A DNA stretch of 39,112 nt, taken from positions 1 to 39,112 of the forward strand of contig JANWKN010000033.1 of NCBI GenBank assembly GCA_025451355.1. The letters are read 5' to 3'. The notes under the pieces are model-generated. The model worked only from the letters and a program-made list of their open reading frames with translations, was not told where the DNA came from and searched no databases. A program made the translations under genes and the position numbers. Below are positions 9,347 to 21,100 of the stretch, piece after piece. Position 1 is the first letter of the stretch, and each line of letters begins with the position of its first letter. The DNA comes from Pseudolabrys sp. (lineage in GTDB: Bacteria; Pseudomonadota; Alphaproteobacteria; Rhizobiales; Xanthobacteraceae).

Positions 9347-10540
9347 TCATTCTACCCGCAACACCTCGACCCCGGGTAAGCGCTTGCCCTCGAGCCATTC
9401 GAGAAACGCACCGCCCGCGGCCGAAACATAAGTCAACCGGTCGGCGACCCCCGCGACATTGAGCGCGGCTACGGTATCGCCGCCGCCCGCTACCGAGACA
9501 AGTTTGCCAGCCGCGGTCAGTTCCGCCACTGCTTCCGCGACTTCGGCGGTGCCGTTGTCGAATGGTTCCATCTCGAAGGCGCCGAATGGCCCATTCCACA
9601 CCAGCGTCTTCGCCCGCGCCAGCACGGATATAACTTGCTCGATGCTGCGCGGCCCGATATCGAGAATCATATCGGTGACGCCGACTTTGCCCGTATCGAC
9701 GACACGCGAAGATGCATGCGCCTCAAACTTCTCTGCCACGACGACATCAACAGGAAGGATGATTTCGCGTTTTCCAGCCTTTGCCTTGTCCATGATTTCC
9801 AGCGCGGTGGAGACGAGATCGGTCTCCACCAGTGACTTTCCGACATTTTTTCCCTGAGCGAGCAGGAACGTATTCGCCATGGCGCCGCCGATGATCAGCG
9901 CGTTCACTTTGTCGAGCAAGTTACCGAGCAAATCGAGCTTGGTCGAAATCTTGGCACCTCCGACGATCGCGACCAGCGGCCGCTGTGGGTTCTCGAGCGC
10001 CTTGGCCAGGGCCTCAAACTCCGCCTGCATCGTTCGTCCGGCGTAAGCAGGCAGCTTGTGACCGAGCCCCTCGGTGGACGCGTGCGCGCGATGCGCGGCG
10101 GAAAACGCGTCGTTCACCCAGATATCACCCAGCTTCCCAAGTTCGGCGACAAATACGGGATCGTTCTTCTCTTCGCCTGCGTGAAAACGCGTGTTCTCCA
10201 GGCATAGGATTTCGCCGGGTTTCATCGCGTCGACGGCCTGTTCCGCGGGCTCGCCGATGCAGTCGTCGGCGAATTTTATGGGCCGCTTGATGATACGCGC
10301 CACTTCGGCAGCGACCGGTTTCAAGGATTGCGTCGGATCGCGTCCCTTGGGTCGGCCGAAGTGCGAGAGCAAGATGACCTTGGCGCCTTTATCGGCAATT
10401 TCCGTAATTGCCGGCGCCACCCGCTCGATACGCGTTGAGTCGGTGACGACACCATTTTCAACCGGCACGTTGAGATCGACGCGCATGAGGATGCGCTTGC
10501 CTTTTACGTCGACGCGGTCGAGCGTTCTGAACGCAGTCAT
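9347..10540 (-). CDS. pgk: Phosphoglycerate kinase
   Basis: RVDLNVPVENGVVTDSTRIERVAPAI, LLSHFGRPKG, IVGGAKISTKLDLL, SVAGGGDTVAAL. Confidence 0.98.
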   Translation of the reverse strand: MTAFRTLDRVDVKGKRILMRVDLNVPVENGVVTDSTRIERVAPAITEIADKGAKVILLSHFGRPKGRDPTQSLKPVAAEVARIIKRPIKFADDCIGEPAEQAVDAMKPGEILCLENTRFHAGEEKNDPVFVAELGKLGDIWVNDAFSAAHRAHASTEGLGHKLPAYAGRTMQAEFEALAKALENPQRPLVAIVGGAKISTKLDLLGNLLDKVNALIIGGAMANTFLLAQGKNVGKSLVETDLVSTALEIMDKAKAGKREIILPVDVVVAEKFEAHASSRVVDTGKVGVTDMILDIGPRSIEQVISVLARAKTLVWNGPFGAFEMEPFDNGTAEVAEAVAELTAAGKLVSVAGGGDTVAALNVAGVADRLTYVSAAGGAFLEWLEGKRLPGVEVLRVE

Positions 10541-10561
10541 GACCCGCCTGACACCGGACCG

Positions 10562-11569
<1,008 letters not shown>

Positions 11570-11637
11570 GGAAACGCTCCCGGCTCGTTCAATTTGCCGT
11601 GGCCGCGATCGACCACAACAACACATATAATCGTTTG

Positions 11638-13695
11638 TTACGCCTTCCCAAGCTTTGCCAACGCTGCGTTGGCAACTGCTTCGGCGGTAATTCCAAATTT
11701 CTTGTACAGTTCCTTGTACGGCGCGCTGGCGCCGAACGATTGCATCCCGATAAAGAGCCCATCGGAACCGATAATGGCATCCCAGCTTTGTCGAACCGCG
11801 GCCTCGACGCCGACGTTCACGCGGGCACCCCCAATGATGGCGCGGCGATATCGCTCGTCCTGTTCCAGGAACAATTCGAAACACGGCATTGAAACCACCC
11901 GGGCCGCGACGCCATGCTGCGCAAGCAGCTTTGCGCCGTCGACCGCGATCGAAACTTCGGAGCCCGTGGCGAAGATTGAAACATCCGAACGGCCGTCAGG
12001 GCCCGCGAGTTCATAAGCGCCGAGCGCGCAGATATTGTCCTCGTCGAGGCGATTGCGCAGCTGCGGCAGGTTCTGGCGCGTGAGCGCGAGTATGCTCGGC
12101 CTGTCTGTCGACTGGATCGCCAGCTGCCAGCACTCCGCCGTTTCCACCGCGTCGCAAGGACGGAACACCAGCAGGTTTGGAATTGCGCGCAGCGCGGCGA
12201 GATGTTCGACCGGCTGATGCGTCGGTCCGTCTTCGCCGAGGCCGATTGAATCATGTGTCATCACGTGGATGACCCGCTTGCCCATCAGCGCGGCAAGCCG
12301 GATCGCCGGGCGGCAGTAATCGGAAAAGACGAGGAACGTGCCGGAGTACGGTACTATGCCGCCGTGCAGCGCCATGCCGTTCATCGCTGCGGCCATGCCG
12401 TGTTCCCGCACACCGTAATGGATGAAACGGCCGGAGAAGTCGGCGGCCGATATCGCCTTCATGTCTTTGATGCGCGTGTTGTTGGAACCGGTCAGATCGG
12501 CCGAACCGCCAATCATTTCGGGCAGCGCGGGGATCAGGCTTTCGAGCGCGAGTTCGCAGGCTGTACGCGTCGCGATCTCTTTCGGCTGTGCTGCCAGTTT
12601 TTCCTTCACCGCGCGCACTGCATCGGCAAGCGCCTGCTTGGGCAGGTCGCCTTTCATGCGACGTTCGAACTCGGCGCGCTTGCCGCTCTCGAGGCCGGTC
12701 AGCCGCTTTTTCCAATCCGCGTGCGTGCTCTTTGAGCGCGCGCCAATCGCGCGCCACGCTTTCAGAACGTCGGCCGGCACGTCGAACGGCGCGGATGTCC
12801 ACCCAAGGTTTTTGCGCGCGCCGGCAATTTCTTCCGCGCCCAGAGGCGAGCCATGTGATTTTTCGGATCCCTGCTTGGTCGGCGCGCCGAAACCGATTTT
12901 ACTCTTGCAGGCGATCAGCACGGGCTTGTCAGATGTCTGTGCCTTTTCGAGCGCCGCACTAATCGCCGCCGCATCGTGGCCGTCGATGCGCGCGGCGTTC
13001 CAGCCGGCGGCTTCGAAGCGCTTCACCTGATCGACAGAATCGGAAAGCGACAACGCGCCGTCGATCGAAATGCCGTTGTCGTCGAACAGCACGATCAGCT
13101 TGTTCAACTTGAGATGGCCGGCGAGGGCGATCGCTTCATGGCTGATGCCTTCCATCAAGTCGCCATCCGACGCAATCACATAAGTTTTGTGGTCGACGAC
13201 GCTGTCGCCGAACTCGGCCGCGAGGTGCCTTTCGGCAATCGCCATGCCGACAGCGTTGGCCAATCCCTGACCGAGCGGTCCCGTAGTGGTTTCGATGCCG
13301 GGCGCATGGCCGTATTCCGGATGGCCGGCGGTGATCGAACCGAGTTGGCGGAACTTTCGGATCTGATCGAGCGTCATCCCTTCGTAGCCGGTGAGATGAA
13401 GCAATGCGTAGATCAGCATCGAGCCGTGGCCGGCCGAGAGCACGAAACGGTCACGATCGGCCCAGGCCGGATCGGCCGGATCGAACTTCAAAAAGCGTGA
13501 GAACAGCACGGTCGCCACGTCGGCCATGCCCATCGGCATTCCGGGATGGCCGGATTTGGCTTGTTCCACCGCATCCATGGCCAGCGCGCGAACCGCGTTG
13601 GCCATGCTGGCGTGGGCAATGGCGAGGGCAGCGGGCGGTTGCTCGCGACGCTCCTGAGGCGCCGCAGCTGCCGTCGGCGAGGCTTCTGCACTCAT
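11638..13695 (-). CDS. tkt: Transketolase
   Basis: [33 protein letters not shown]-like [37 protein letters not shown]. Confidence 0.97.
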   Translation of the reverse strand: MSAEASPTAAAAPQERREQPPAALAIAHASMANAVRALAMDAVEQAKSGHPGMPMGMADVATVLFSRFLKFDPADPAWADRDRFVLSAGHGSMLIYALLHLTGYEGMTLDQIRKFRQLGSITAGHPEYGHAPGIETTTGPLGQGLANAVGMAIAERHLAAEFGDSVVDHKTYVIASDGDLMEGISHEAIALAGHLKLNKLIVLFDDNGISIDGALSLSDSVDQVKRFEAAGWNAARIDGHDAAAISAALEKAQTSDKPVLIACKSKIGFGAPTKQGSEKSHGSPLGAEEIAGARKNLGWTSAPFDVPADVLKAWRAIGARSKSTHADWKKRLTGLESGKRAEFERRMKGDLPKQALADAVRAVKEKLAAQPKEIATRTACELALESLIPALPEMIGGSADLTGSNNTRIKDMKAISAADFSGRFIHYGVREHGMAAAMNGMALHGGIVPYSGTFLVFSDYCRPAIRLAALMGKRVIHVMTHDSIGLGEDGPTHQPVEHLAALRAIPNLLVFRPCDAVETAECWQLAIQSTDRPSILALTRQNLPQLRNRLDEDNICALGAYELAGPDGRSDVSIFATGSEVSIAVDGAKLLAQHGVAARVVSMPCFELFLEQDERYRRAIIGGARVNVGVEAAVRQSWDAIIGSDGLFIGMQSFGASAPYKELYKKFGITAEAVANAALAKLGKA

Positions 13696-13895
13696 GAAAG
13701 GGCCTTTTGGCCGGTGGATAGCATGTAAGTCCCTTGAGTCAATGTGACGGCCCCCATGGTCACCCTCCATGCACAGGATGACGAAAACAACTGGGCAAAT
13801 CCTCCTCCAAGCGTTGACTGCGTGGTCGTGCAGCACGTAAGATTCCTCGCCTAAATATCTGCTGCCGCACAAGTTTTTGGTGTGGGCCAAAGGCG

Positions 13896-14174
13896 ATGAC
13901 GGAGCAAAGCGCAATCGATACCGCGGTCAAGCGCCTGGCGCTCGCACTGGACGCGCTGGATGCCGCAGTCGAACGGCGAAAGCAGGCTGACCGCAACGAA
14001 GAGGGCCTCGCGGCTCAGGTGCAGGCGCTCGGCGTCGATCGCACGCGGCTGGCTGCGGAGCTCGACGGCGAGACCGCGCGCTCGCGACGGCTCGAAACGA
14101 CGAACCGTGAAATTGCAGAACGGCTGGACGGCGCGATCGCGACAATCCAGTCGGTGCTGGACGTGCACGAGTAA
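13896..14174 (+). CDS. DUF4164-like small coiled-coil protein
   Basis: 92-aa coiled-coil ORF immediately upstream of zapA, a common alphaproteobacterial arrangement. Confidence 0.75.
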   Translation: MTEQSAIDTAVKRLALALDALDAAVERRKQADRNEEGLAAQVQALGVDRTRLAAELDGETARSRRLETTNREIAERLDGAIATIQSVLDVHE

Positions 14175-14178
14175 CCCC

Positions 14179-14568
14179 ATGGCTCAAATCAGCTCCACCA
14201 TTGCGGGTCGCCAATTTCGTCTTGCTTGTGAGGACGGGCAGGAGGAGCACCTGCAGGAGCTCGCCAAGGATATTGACCAGCGCATCATCAGTTTGCGACG
14301 CAAGTTCGGTGAGATCGGCGACACACGTCTCACTGTGATGGCTGCGTTGATGGTCGCGGACGAACTGGCGGAGACGATACAGAAGATGCATCGCCTCGAA
14401 AAAGACATCGCCTCTCTGCAGGACGCGCGCCTCGTTGCCTCCGACCGCGCCAGGGCCGCCTCCGATGCGGTGATCGGTGCTTTCAATTCCGCCGCTGAGC
14501 GTATTGAAGGCATTACCCGCAAGCTCAATCAAACGGTGGGCAACGGCGGCAGCGTGCCGATCGGGTGA
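14179..14568 (+). CDS. zapA: Cell division protein ZapA
   Basis: MAQISSTIAGRQFRLACEDGQEEHLQELAKDIDQRI...LTVMAALMVADEL; followed by 6S RNA and 5-FCL gene. Confidence 0.92.
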   Translation: MAQISSTIAGRQFRLACEDGQEEHLQELAKDIDQRIISLRRKFGEIGDTRLTVMAALMVADELAETIQKMHRLEKDIASLQDARLVASDRARAASDAVIGAFNSAAERIEGITRKLNQTVGNGGSVPIG

Positions 14569-14619
14569 CTGTTTCACCGCGAGTAGCGTGCGCGCCACAT
14601 AACCATTACATTGAGCTGG

Positions 14620-14780
14620 CGGGGCTGCGGGGCGCGTCAGGAGACACAATCCCCGGGGCCTTATCGATCCTTTAGGGAGCTGTCCCTGACCGGGCTCGTG
14701 GGTTCGGTCATATGGCGCCCACCTACTTTCGTAGGGAACCCGGGATCGATGCTCCAACGGCCATCGCGGCTCCGCACTTA
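14620..14780 (+). ncRNA. ssrS: 6S RNA
   Basis: Conserved zapA-ssrS-5-FCL position; rod fold by eye: closing stem TGCGGGGCGCG (14626-14636) with CGCGGCTCCGCA (14765-14776), inner stem GGGGC..ATCGATCC (14656-14670) with GGATCGATGCTCC (14743-14755), inner hairpins. Ends approximate. Confidence 0.88.
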
Positions 14781-14786
14781 TTTGCA

Positions 14787-15377
14787 ATGACCGAAATCGC
14801 TGACACCGGTTCACCGAAAGCACGACTGCGCCAACAGGCACTTGCCCTGCGTGATGCATTGCCGGCGGCCGAGCGTGCGGCTGCTGCTGCGGCGATTGCC
14901 GCGCGCCCGTTCCCATTGAAAGTTGAGCGGGGGATGGTGGTCTCGGGGTTTTCGCCGATGAAGAGTGAAATCAATCCAATTCCATTGATGCGCAGGTTGG
15001 CGGACGCCGGAGCTGGTCTTGCGCTGCCTGCGATCGCCGGTCGTGGCAAACCTTTGACGATGCGCGCCTGGGGATTCGGCGAACCGTTGAACTCCGGTCA
15101 GTGGGGCATTCGCGAGCCTTTGCCCGACGCGCGTGTTGTCGAGCCTGACATTCTCATCGTGCCGCTTGCGGCTTTCGATCGGGCTGGCCATCGTATCGGC
15201 TATGGCGCGGGCTATTACGACATGACGATCAACGCGCTGCGTGAGAAAAAGCCGGTGGTTGCCATCGGCATTGCATTTGCCGCGCAGGAGATTCCGTCGG
15301 TGCCCGCGACCGAACGCGACGCGCCGCTTGATCTCGTGCTAACGGAACGTGAGACCATCGATTTTCGCGGGCAATAA
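14787..15377 (+). CDS. 5-formyltetrahydrofolate cyclo-ligase
   Basis: DILIVPLAAFDRAGHRIGYGAGYYD signature; start set at 14787 (MTEIADTGSPKARLRQQALALRDAL). Confidence 0.94.
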   Translation: MTEIADTGSPKARLRQQALALRDALPAAERAAAAAAIAARPFPLKVERGMVVSGFSPMKSEINPIPLMRRLADAGAGLALPAIAGRGKPLTMRAWGFGEPLNSGQWGIREPLPDARVVEPDILIVPLAAFDRAGHRIGYGAGYYDMTINALREKKPVVAIGIAFAAQEIPSVPATERDAPLDLVLTERETIDFRGQ

Positions 15378-15381
15378 CTGC

Positions 15382-16203
15382 ATGCGTATTCTTTTTATCG
15401 GCGATGTTGTCGGGCGCTCCGGGCGCACAATCGTGACGGAGCGGCTGCCGGACCTGATCAGCAAGTGGAAGCTCGACCTGGTGTTGATCAACGGCGAGAA
15501 CGCGGCCGGTGGTTTCGGTATCACCGAGGTGATCTACAACGAATTGATTGATGCCGGTGCCGATGCCATCACGCTCGGCAATCACGCCTGGGATCAGCGC
15601 GAGGCGTTGGTGTTCATCGAGCGGGCGCCGCGCCTGGTCCGCCCACTTAACTATCCGAAGGGCACGCCGGGCCGCGGCGCCGCACTCCTCGACACAAAGA
15701 ACGGCAAGCGCGCATTGGTGATCAACGCCATGGGACGCATTTTCATGGATCCGCTCGATGATCCCTTTGCCGCGATCGAGCGCGAACTTTCGGCCTGTGC
15801 GCTGAAGTCCGGTGCGGACGCAATCATCATCGATTTCCACTGCGAGGCGACGAGCGAAAAACAGGCGATGGGTTATTTCGCCGATGGACGCGCAAGCCTC
15901 GTCGTCGGTACGCACACGCACGTGCCCACCGCCGACGATCGCGTATTGCCGGCTGGGACCGCCTTCATGTCGGACGTCGGCATGACTGCCGACTACGATT
16001 CCATCATCGGCATGAACAAGGACGAGCCGCTCAACCGCTTCCTGCGCAAACTTCCTGGCGCGAAGTTCGAACCTTCGATGGGTCCGGCGACATTGTGCGC
16101 GGTCGCGGTCGAGACCGATGACAAGACCGGTCTCGCGCGCAATGTCGGCGCGGTGCGGCTCGGAGGTATTCTGCAAGAGGCCCGGCCCAAGTTCTTGGAA
16201 TGA
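15382..16203 (+). CDS. YmdB-family (TIGR00282-like) metallophosphoesterase
   Basis: MRILFIGDVVGRSGRTIV, NGENAAGGFGIT, TLGNHAWDQREAL, DFHCEATSEKQAMG, GTHTHVPTAD. Confidence 0.94.
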   Translation: MRILFIGDVVGRSGRTIVTERLPDLISKWKLDLVLINGENAAGGFGITEVIYNELIDAGADAITLGNHAWDQREALVFIERAPRLVRPLNYPKGTPGRGAALLDTKNGKRALVINAMGRIFMDPLDDPFAAIERELSACALKSGADAIIIDFHCEATSEKQAMGYFADGRASLVVGTHTHVPTADDRVLPAGTAFMSDVGMTADYDSIIGMNKDEPLNRFLRKLPGAKFEPSMGPATLCAVAVETDDKTGLARNVGAVRLGGILQEARPKFLE

Positions 16204-16252
16204 AATTTTCGAATTGTACGGTTGACCGCGAATCACGGCGATGATTCGTTAG

Positions 16253-17647
16253 ATGACGTTGATTCGCCGGCGTGTGCTTGGGTCCGGCATAGTGACCTCC
16301 GCACGGATGTCCATGAATTTGCACGTCAACGCCGATCTGGCACTGGAACTTCCGCCGGATCTCGCTTGCCCATCTTCGACTCCTGAAAAGCCAACCGATC
16401 GCCGCGTCGAGCTTGCCGCACAGTTCATTCCGGCAGGCGCCCGCGTTTTCGATCTGGGCGGCGGTACGAGGCTACAGGCGCTGTTGCCGAATGGTTGCAG
16501 TTACAGCTGCAGCGACCGCCCGCTGGCAACTTTGATCCGTGATCTGAAATCCGGCGGGTTTCCGACCAAAGCCGCGTTGGACTGCGACGTGATCGTCATG
16601 CTCGGCGTACTCGAGCGGATTGACGACGTCGAAAACCTATTTACGCATCTGCGGTTCTGCAGGCACGACATCATCCTCAGCTACCATGCGAGCGATTTGA
16701 CCACGGGTGTCGATCGTGCCGCACGTGGCTTCGTCAATCATTTGAGCTTCTACGAGCTGACGCGCCTGTTCGATCACTACGGTTTCCGGATCGAATGTAC
16801 GACGCCAGTCGACGAGACGCAGGTGCTGATGCGACTCACGCCTAGCGAATGGCTGTCCGCGCCCGCGGCCTGCCGTGTTGCCGTGATCTCGGCAGACGAC
16901 GCAGGAGATTTCGGCGCCCGGCTCGGCCGCCAGATAATCAACACGCTGTTGCCCGGCGAAGCGGAGGCGGATCACCTGAACCTGCACACGCTCGGCCAGG
17001 CGCGCGGCAACTACGATCTGGTGGTGCTCGGGACCGGCGACAGCCTTTTTCCGACGCCGCTTGGCGAAGAAATTCTGGACGTCGTTTCGCACGCCAAAGC
17101 GGCGATCGGCATTTTCGGCACGCACAGCCGCGAGCTGATCTCCCGCCCGGTTCTCGATCGACTCATCGATCGCCTCGATACCTGGTTCACGCGTTACGAA
17201 GACGATGTGCTGATGTACGGCCGCGGTCGTCGCAACGTCGTTCACCTCGGCGATTGGCTGATCGACCAGTTCCCGCTCGCGCGGCCCATTAATGACGAAC
17301 CGTTGATGATCAGCGAGGAGGTCGGTCAGGAATTCGCGCTTGATCGTGCGATCCGCACCATTCAGCAACACAAGCAGGTCTATTCAACCCTGCCGTCAGC
17401 GCTGCTGTGCGCGCTCACCTCGGCCGAGCTTGCGGCCTACACCGAGCCATCGATGCCACGATCGCTTGCCGGCGGCCAGTTCCGCAGCATGCTGATCGAT
17501 ATTTTCGGACGTACTTTTCCGGAGCAGAAATTCTTCCTGGTCGACCGCGACGCTGTCACCTGGTACAAGGCGCGCGTCCACCGCAATGTCGGCAAGGTCG
17601 GCGCGCGCATCGCGGCGATCCTGCGTGATGTGGCGGTCGCAGCCTGA
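16253..17647 (+). CDS. Two-domain protein: N-terminal class I SAM-methyltransferase-like, C-terminal polysaccharide pyruvyltransferase-like
   Basis: [17 protein letters not shown] and [24 protein letters not shown] in N-half; C-half [25 protein letters not shown]...[15 protein letters not shown]...[11 protein letters not shown].. resembles PS pyruvyltransferase folds. CDS certain, domain assignment tentative; start could be downstream. Confidence 0.65.
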   Translation: MTLIRRRVLGSGIVTSARMSMNLHVNADLALELPPDLACPSSTPEKPTDRRVELAAQFIPAGARVFDLGGGTRLQALLPNGCSYSCSDRPLATLIRDLKSGGFPTKAALDCDVIVMLGVLERIDDVENLFTHLRFCRHDIILSYHASDLTTGVDRAARGFVNHLSFYELTRLFDHYGFRIECTTPVDETQVLMRLTPSEWLSAPAACRVAVISADDAGDFGARLGRQIINTLLPGEAEADHLNLHTLGQARGNYDLVVLGTGDSLFPTPLGEEILDVVSHAKAAIGIFGTHSRELISRPVLDRLIDRLDTWFTRYEDDVLMYGRGRRNVVHLGDWLIDQFPLARPINDEPLMISEEVGQEFALDRAIRTIQQHKQVYSTLPSALLCALTSAELAAYTEPSMPRSLAGGQFRSMLIDIFGRTFPEQKFFLVDRDAVTWYKARVHRNVGKVGARIAAILRDVAVAA

Positions 17648-17729
17648 AATTGCCGCCGATACATGTTTATTTTCTTTGGCTGACGGCCTATATAGCCGCC
17701 GGCATCAGCACATAATCACAAGTTTTCCT

Positions 17730-18476
17730 ATGGCGGGTCATTCCCAGTTCAAGAACATCATGCACCGCAAGGGGCGCCAGGATAAGGTGCGCTCCAAGCT
17801 GTTCGGCAAACTTGCGCGTGAAATCACCGTCTCCGCCAAACTCGGTCTGCCCGATCCGGCATTCAATCCACGCCTGCGCGCGGCGATAATTGCAGCGCGC
17901 GCCGAGAACATGCCGAAGGACAATATCGATCGCGCCATCAAGAAGTCGCAGGGCGCCGACACGGAAAGCTACGATGAGATCCGCTACGAGGGTTATGGGC
18001 CTGGCGGCGTGGCGATCATCGTCGAGGCTCTGACCGACAATCGCAACCGCACGGCCGGCGAGGTTCGCGCGATCTTTGCCAAGAACGGAGGCAACCTCGC
18101 GGAAACCGGTGCGGTGTCCTTTATGTTCAGTCATGTCGGCATCGTCGAGTACGACGCGAAGGCCGCGAGCGCCGATGCCATGCTGGAAGCGGCGATCGAC
18201 GCCGGCGCCGAAGACGTGGTCTCCAACGATGATGGCCATCAGGTCATCACGACGCCGGATACGTTGGCGGACGTCTCCAAAGCGCTGGAAACCAAGTTCG
18301 GCGAGCCGCGCAAGTCGTCGTTGCTGTGGAAGCCGCAAAACACTGTCGCGCTGGACGACGAATCCGGCGAAAAGGTTCTGAAACTGATCGAGTCACTCGA
18401 TGACAGCGACGACGTGCAGAATGTTTACGCGAATTTCGAAGTCTCCGACGCGCTCGTCGCCAGGATGAGCGCGTAA
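17730..18476 (+). CDS. yebC: YebC/PmpR family transcriptional/translational regulator
   Basis: [39 protein letters not shown]. Confidence 0.97.
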   Translation: MAGHSQFKNIMHRKGRQDKVRSKLFGKLAREITVSAKLGLPDPAFNPRLRAAIIAARAENMPKDNIDRAIKKSQGADTESYDEIRYEGYGPGGVAIIVEALTDNRNRTAGEVRAIFAKNGGNLAETGAVSFMFSHVGIVEYDAKAASADAMLEAAIDAGAEDVVSNDDGHQVITTPDTLADVSKALETKFGEPRKSSLLWKPQNTVALDDESGEKVLKLIESLDDSDDVQNVYANFEVSDALVARMSA

Positions 18477-18479
18477 GCG

Positions 18480-19733
18480 CTACACGCCGGTAAACTCCAG
18501 AACATAGAGTCCGGCATTGTAGTCGGTCGCGTAGATTAGACCTTTGGCATCCACAAACACGTCTGCCGATTGAATGACGCGCGCGCGGTTCGGCCGCGTA
18601 TCCGCGAGCGTCGCCGGTTGTGGCGGCACCAATGCGCCGACTTCTTTCGGGGCGAAGGCCTTGGATATGTCGAAGACGCGGATGCCCGCGTTCTGGTAGG
18701 TGGCAAAAATCAATTGCGAGCTGATGAAACTTCCGGGCCGATTTTCGTGAATATTATGCGGGCCAAAATGCCCGCCTTTGGCCTTGTAGTTGGCTTCGGC
18801 CGGCGTCGGAAACGACGAAATGCTGACCGGATTTTCTCGCGCGCGATTGTCGAAGACCCAGACTAGTTTGAGCCCATCGTCCTGGTGATCGAGCACGGCC
18901 TCATCGAGCACCACCAGCAGGTCGCGGTCGGGCAGGGGCAGGCAATTGTGCGTGCCCCCACCGAACGGCGGCGACCAGTTTCGATGCACGATCAGCTTCG
19001 GTCTGGCGCGGTCGGCGATGTTGAGCACCACCATGCCTGCATCGCGCCAGGCGGCATAAGCGGTGTCACCGTGGATGATGGCGTGGTGCAGGCCGTAGCG
19101 GCGGGTTGGCTGCCATGACGGTGTCTCGCCGGCCGCGAGATTCATGCCCGGGATCCACCATCGCCCGGCCTCGCGCGGCTCAGCCGGATTGCTCATGTCA
19201 ACAGTCATAAAAATGTAGTCGGTGAACCCATCGAGCAGTACCGACACATAGGCCCAGCGGCCGCCGGTGTACCAGATGCGATGAATGCCGCCGCCTTCGA
19301 CCGCCATGAATCCGATGCGGCGCGGATTGTCCGGCGTGGAAATATCGTAGACGGCGAGGCCTGCGCTCCAGTCGCGCACGCGGCTGGCTTCCGCGGTGCC
19401 GACCGTCTTGCCGAGCGCCCCGCTGTAATAGGCGCGCTCGTCGGCAAACTCGGCAGCGGCGAACATGTCCTTGGCATTGATGACCAGCAACAGGTCGTCG
19501 TGGGTCTGCAGATGAATGGTCCACGTGTTCGGCGGCGCGGCAACGTAGTTCACCGCATACGGATTTTTGGCATCGCGCACATCGATTACGGAAAATCCCC
19601 TGGAGAACATGTGACCGACATAAGCGAAGCCGCGATGCACCATGACCTGCACGCCGTCGGGACGGCCGCCCTGATCGGAGTGGCCGACGACGCGCATGTT
19701 GCGTGCATAGTCGGGCTGGGGCAGGTCGCTCAT
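18480..19733 (-). CDS. LVIVD-type beta-propeller repeat protein
   Basis: Repeated blade motifs (AYVGHMFSRGFSVIDVRDAKNPYAV, GLAVYDISTPDNPRRIG, AGMVVLNIADRARPKLI, AGIRVFDISKAFAPKEVG, AGLYVLEFTGV); no obvious signal peptide. Confidence 0.83.
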   Translation of the reverse strand: MSDLPQPDYARNMRVVGHSDQGGRPDGVQVMVHRGFAYVGHMFSRGFSVIDVRDAKNPYAVNYVAAPPNTWTIHLQTHDDLLLVINAKDMFAAAEFADERAYYSGALGKTVGTAEASRVRDWSAGLAVYDISTPDNPRRIGFMAVEGGGIHRIWYTGGRWAYVSVLLDGFTDYIFMTVDMSNPAEPREAGRWWIPGMNLAAGETPSWQPTRRYGLHHAIIHGDTAYAAWRDAGMVVLNIADRARPKLIVHRNWSPPFGGGTHNCLPLPDRDLLVVLDEAVLDHQDDGLKLVWVFDNRARENPVSISSFPTPAEANYKAKGGHFGPHNIHENRPGSFISSQLIFATYQNAGIRVFDISKAFAPKEVGALVPPQPATLADTRPNRARVIQSADVFVDAKGLIYATDYNAGLYVLEFTGV

Positions 19734-20971
19734 CTGTAAGCGTCAAGAAAATGCGGCACGGCGATCCAGTCCAGCATGGCGCCATCGCTTTGCAGCAGAT
19801 CATGCATGCGGCGGTCTTCGTCGGTCTTCAAGTTGACGCCGAGATGCGTGCCGAGTTTGCGTCCATGCATGACGATGTGGTTGCCGATGGGCTGACGCTC
19901 CGCGTTATAGGCCTTCAATGCGTCGTCGATGTCGTCATGGTCGCGCAGATGTTTCGCCAAAGCCTGTGCGTCTGTGCCCGCCTTTGCCATCCCGAAACCC
20001 ATATGCGGACGCGCATTCGCCGCCGCGTCGCCGACCATTGCAACACGGCCGAACACGGTCGCCGGCGCGGTGAAATCGTAGATCGGTGTGATGAACGGCT
20101 GTTTGATTTTCATCAGCGCGTCGAGGAGAGCGGGCGGCAAAGTTTCACGCGCGTCCTTGTACATCTCCGCGATGAGATCTTTGCGGATCAGCGGTGGCGG
20201 CACCGAATGTTCGTGCTGCACGCCGTTCTCGTCGACATTCATCTCGCGCAACTTTGCGGCGTCGGCGACGCGGTACCAGATAAAATTGAAGCGACGCTTG
20301 CCCGGCCGCAGGTCGTTGTCGAAGCCGGCAATGGGATAGGTAATCACTTGCTGACGCTTGGGCAGGTAAAACGTGAACAGAGGATAGATGCTGCTGAGTG
20401 TTTCCGCGGCGAGGTCGGCCTCATTCGGCGCGCCGCGCCAGATGTAATAGCCGGCATAGACCGGCTGCACGTCCGGCGCCATCTGCGCGCGCACACTTGA
20501 ACGAATTCCGTCGCCACCGACGAGAATGTTGGCGTGCTCGACGCGCCCGCCGGAAAACCGCACGCGCACGCCCCGCTCATCCTGGTCGACGCGTTCGAAA
20601 TTCCATCCGAGATGGTATCGGGACTCGTCGACCGTCGCCCGGAGAAGCCGCTGCAGGCGATCCCATGACGTGAGGATCTGCTTCAGTGGGCGCTCATCGG
20701 TGACACGGCCTTCACGGTCAATCGCAACGCGCTTGGGGACCTCGACACCAAGATCCTTGGTACCGGCACCGCTCGCTTCGAGGGTTTCCATGAGTTCCGG
20801 GTGGCCCGTAATCCCGGCGCCACGGCCGGCCAGTTCGACGTTCGACCGCTCATAGACATCTGCGTCCCAGCCTATCTGCCGCAGGAACGCTGCTGAAAAG
20901 AGCCCGGACATTGAGCCGCCAATAATGATAGCGCGTCGCTTGGCGCGACGAGGGGAGGGTGAACCCGGCAT
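19730..20971 (-). CDS. FAD-dependent aromatic hydroxylase-like monooxygenase
   Basis: RAIIIGGSMSGLFSAAFLRQIGWDADVYERS (variant GxGxxG), LVGGDGIRSSVR, GRVAMVGDAAANARPHMGFGMAKAGTDA. Confidence 0.88.
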   Translation of the reverse strand: MPGSPSPRRAKRRAIIIGGSMSGLFSAAFLRQIGWDADVYERSNVELAGRGAGITGHPELMETLEASGAGTKDLGVEVPKRVAIDREGRVTDERPLKQILTSWDRLQRLLRATVDESRYHLGWNFERVDQDERGVRVRFSGGRVEHANILVGGDGIRSSVRAQMAPDVQPVYAGYYIWRGAPNEADLAAETLSSIYPLFTFYLPKRQQVITYPIAGFDNDLRPGKRRFNFIWYRVADAAKLREMNVDENGVQHEHSVPPPLIRKDLIAEMYKDARETLPPALLDALMKIKQPFITPIYDFTAPATVFGRVAMVGDAAANARPHMGFGMAKAGTDAQALAKHLRDHDDIDDALKAYNAERQPIGNHIVMHGRKLGTHLGVNLKTDEDRRMHDLLQSDGAMLDWIAVPHFLDAYR

Positions 20972-21100
20972 GCTCGGCCATCCTAATGCAATCACGTCGG
21001 AAATTCCGAATCCCGTTATGGTGGAAAGCCTCCGCGATCAGCAGTGGGGCGCGCATTTCGGTCCTAGGCTGCGGGCGGGCGCGGGGTTATCAACGGGACC

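Noticed and set aside
8242-9462. 406-aa plus-strand ORF
   Set aside because: Antisense to the class I aldolase gene and into pgk; shadow ORF.
13927-14916. 329-aa minus-strand ORF
   Set aside because: Runs antisense through DUF4164, zapA and the 6S RNA; no domain.
15229-16236. 335-aa minus-strand ORF
   Set aside because: Antisense to the YmdB-like phosphoesterase gene.
16637-17371. 244-aa minus-strand ORF
   Set aside because: Antisense to the 464-aa two-domain protein, which has convincing domain motifs on the plus strand.
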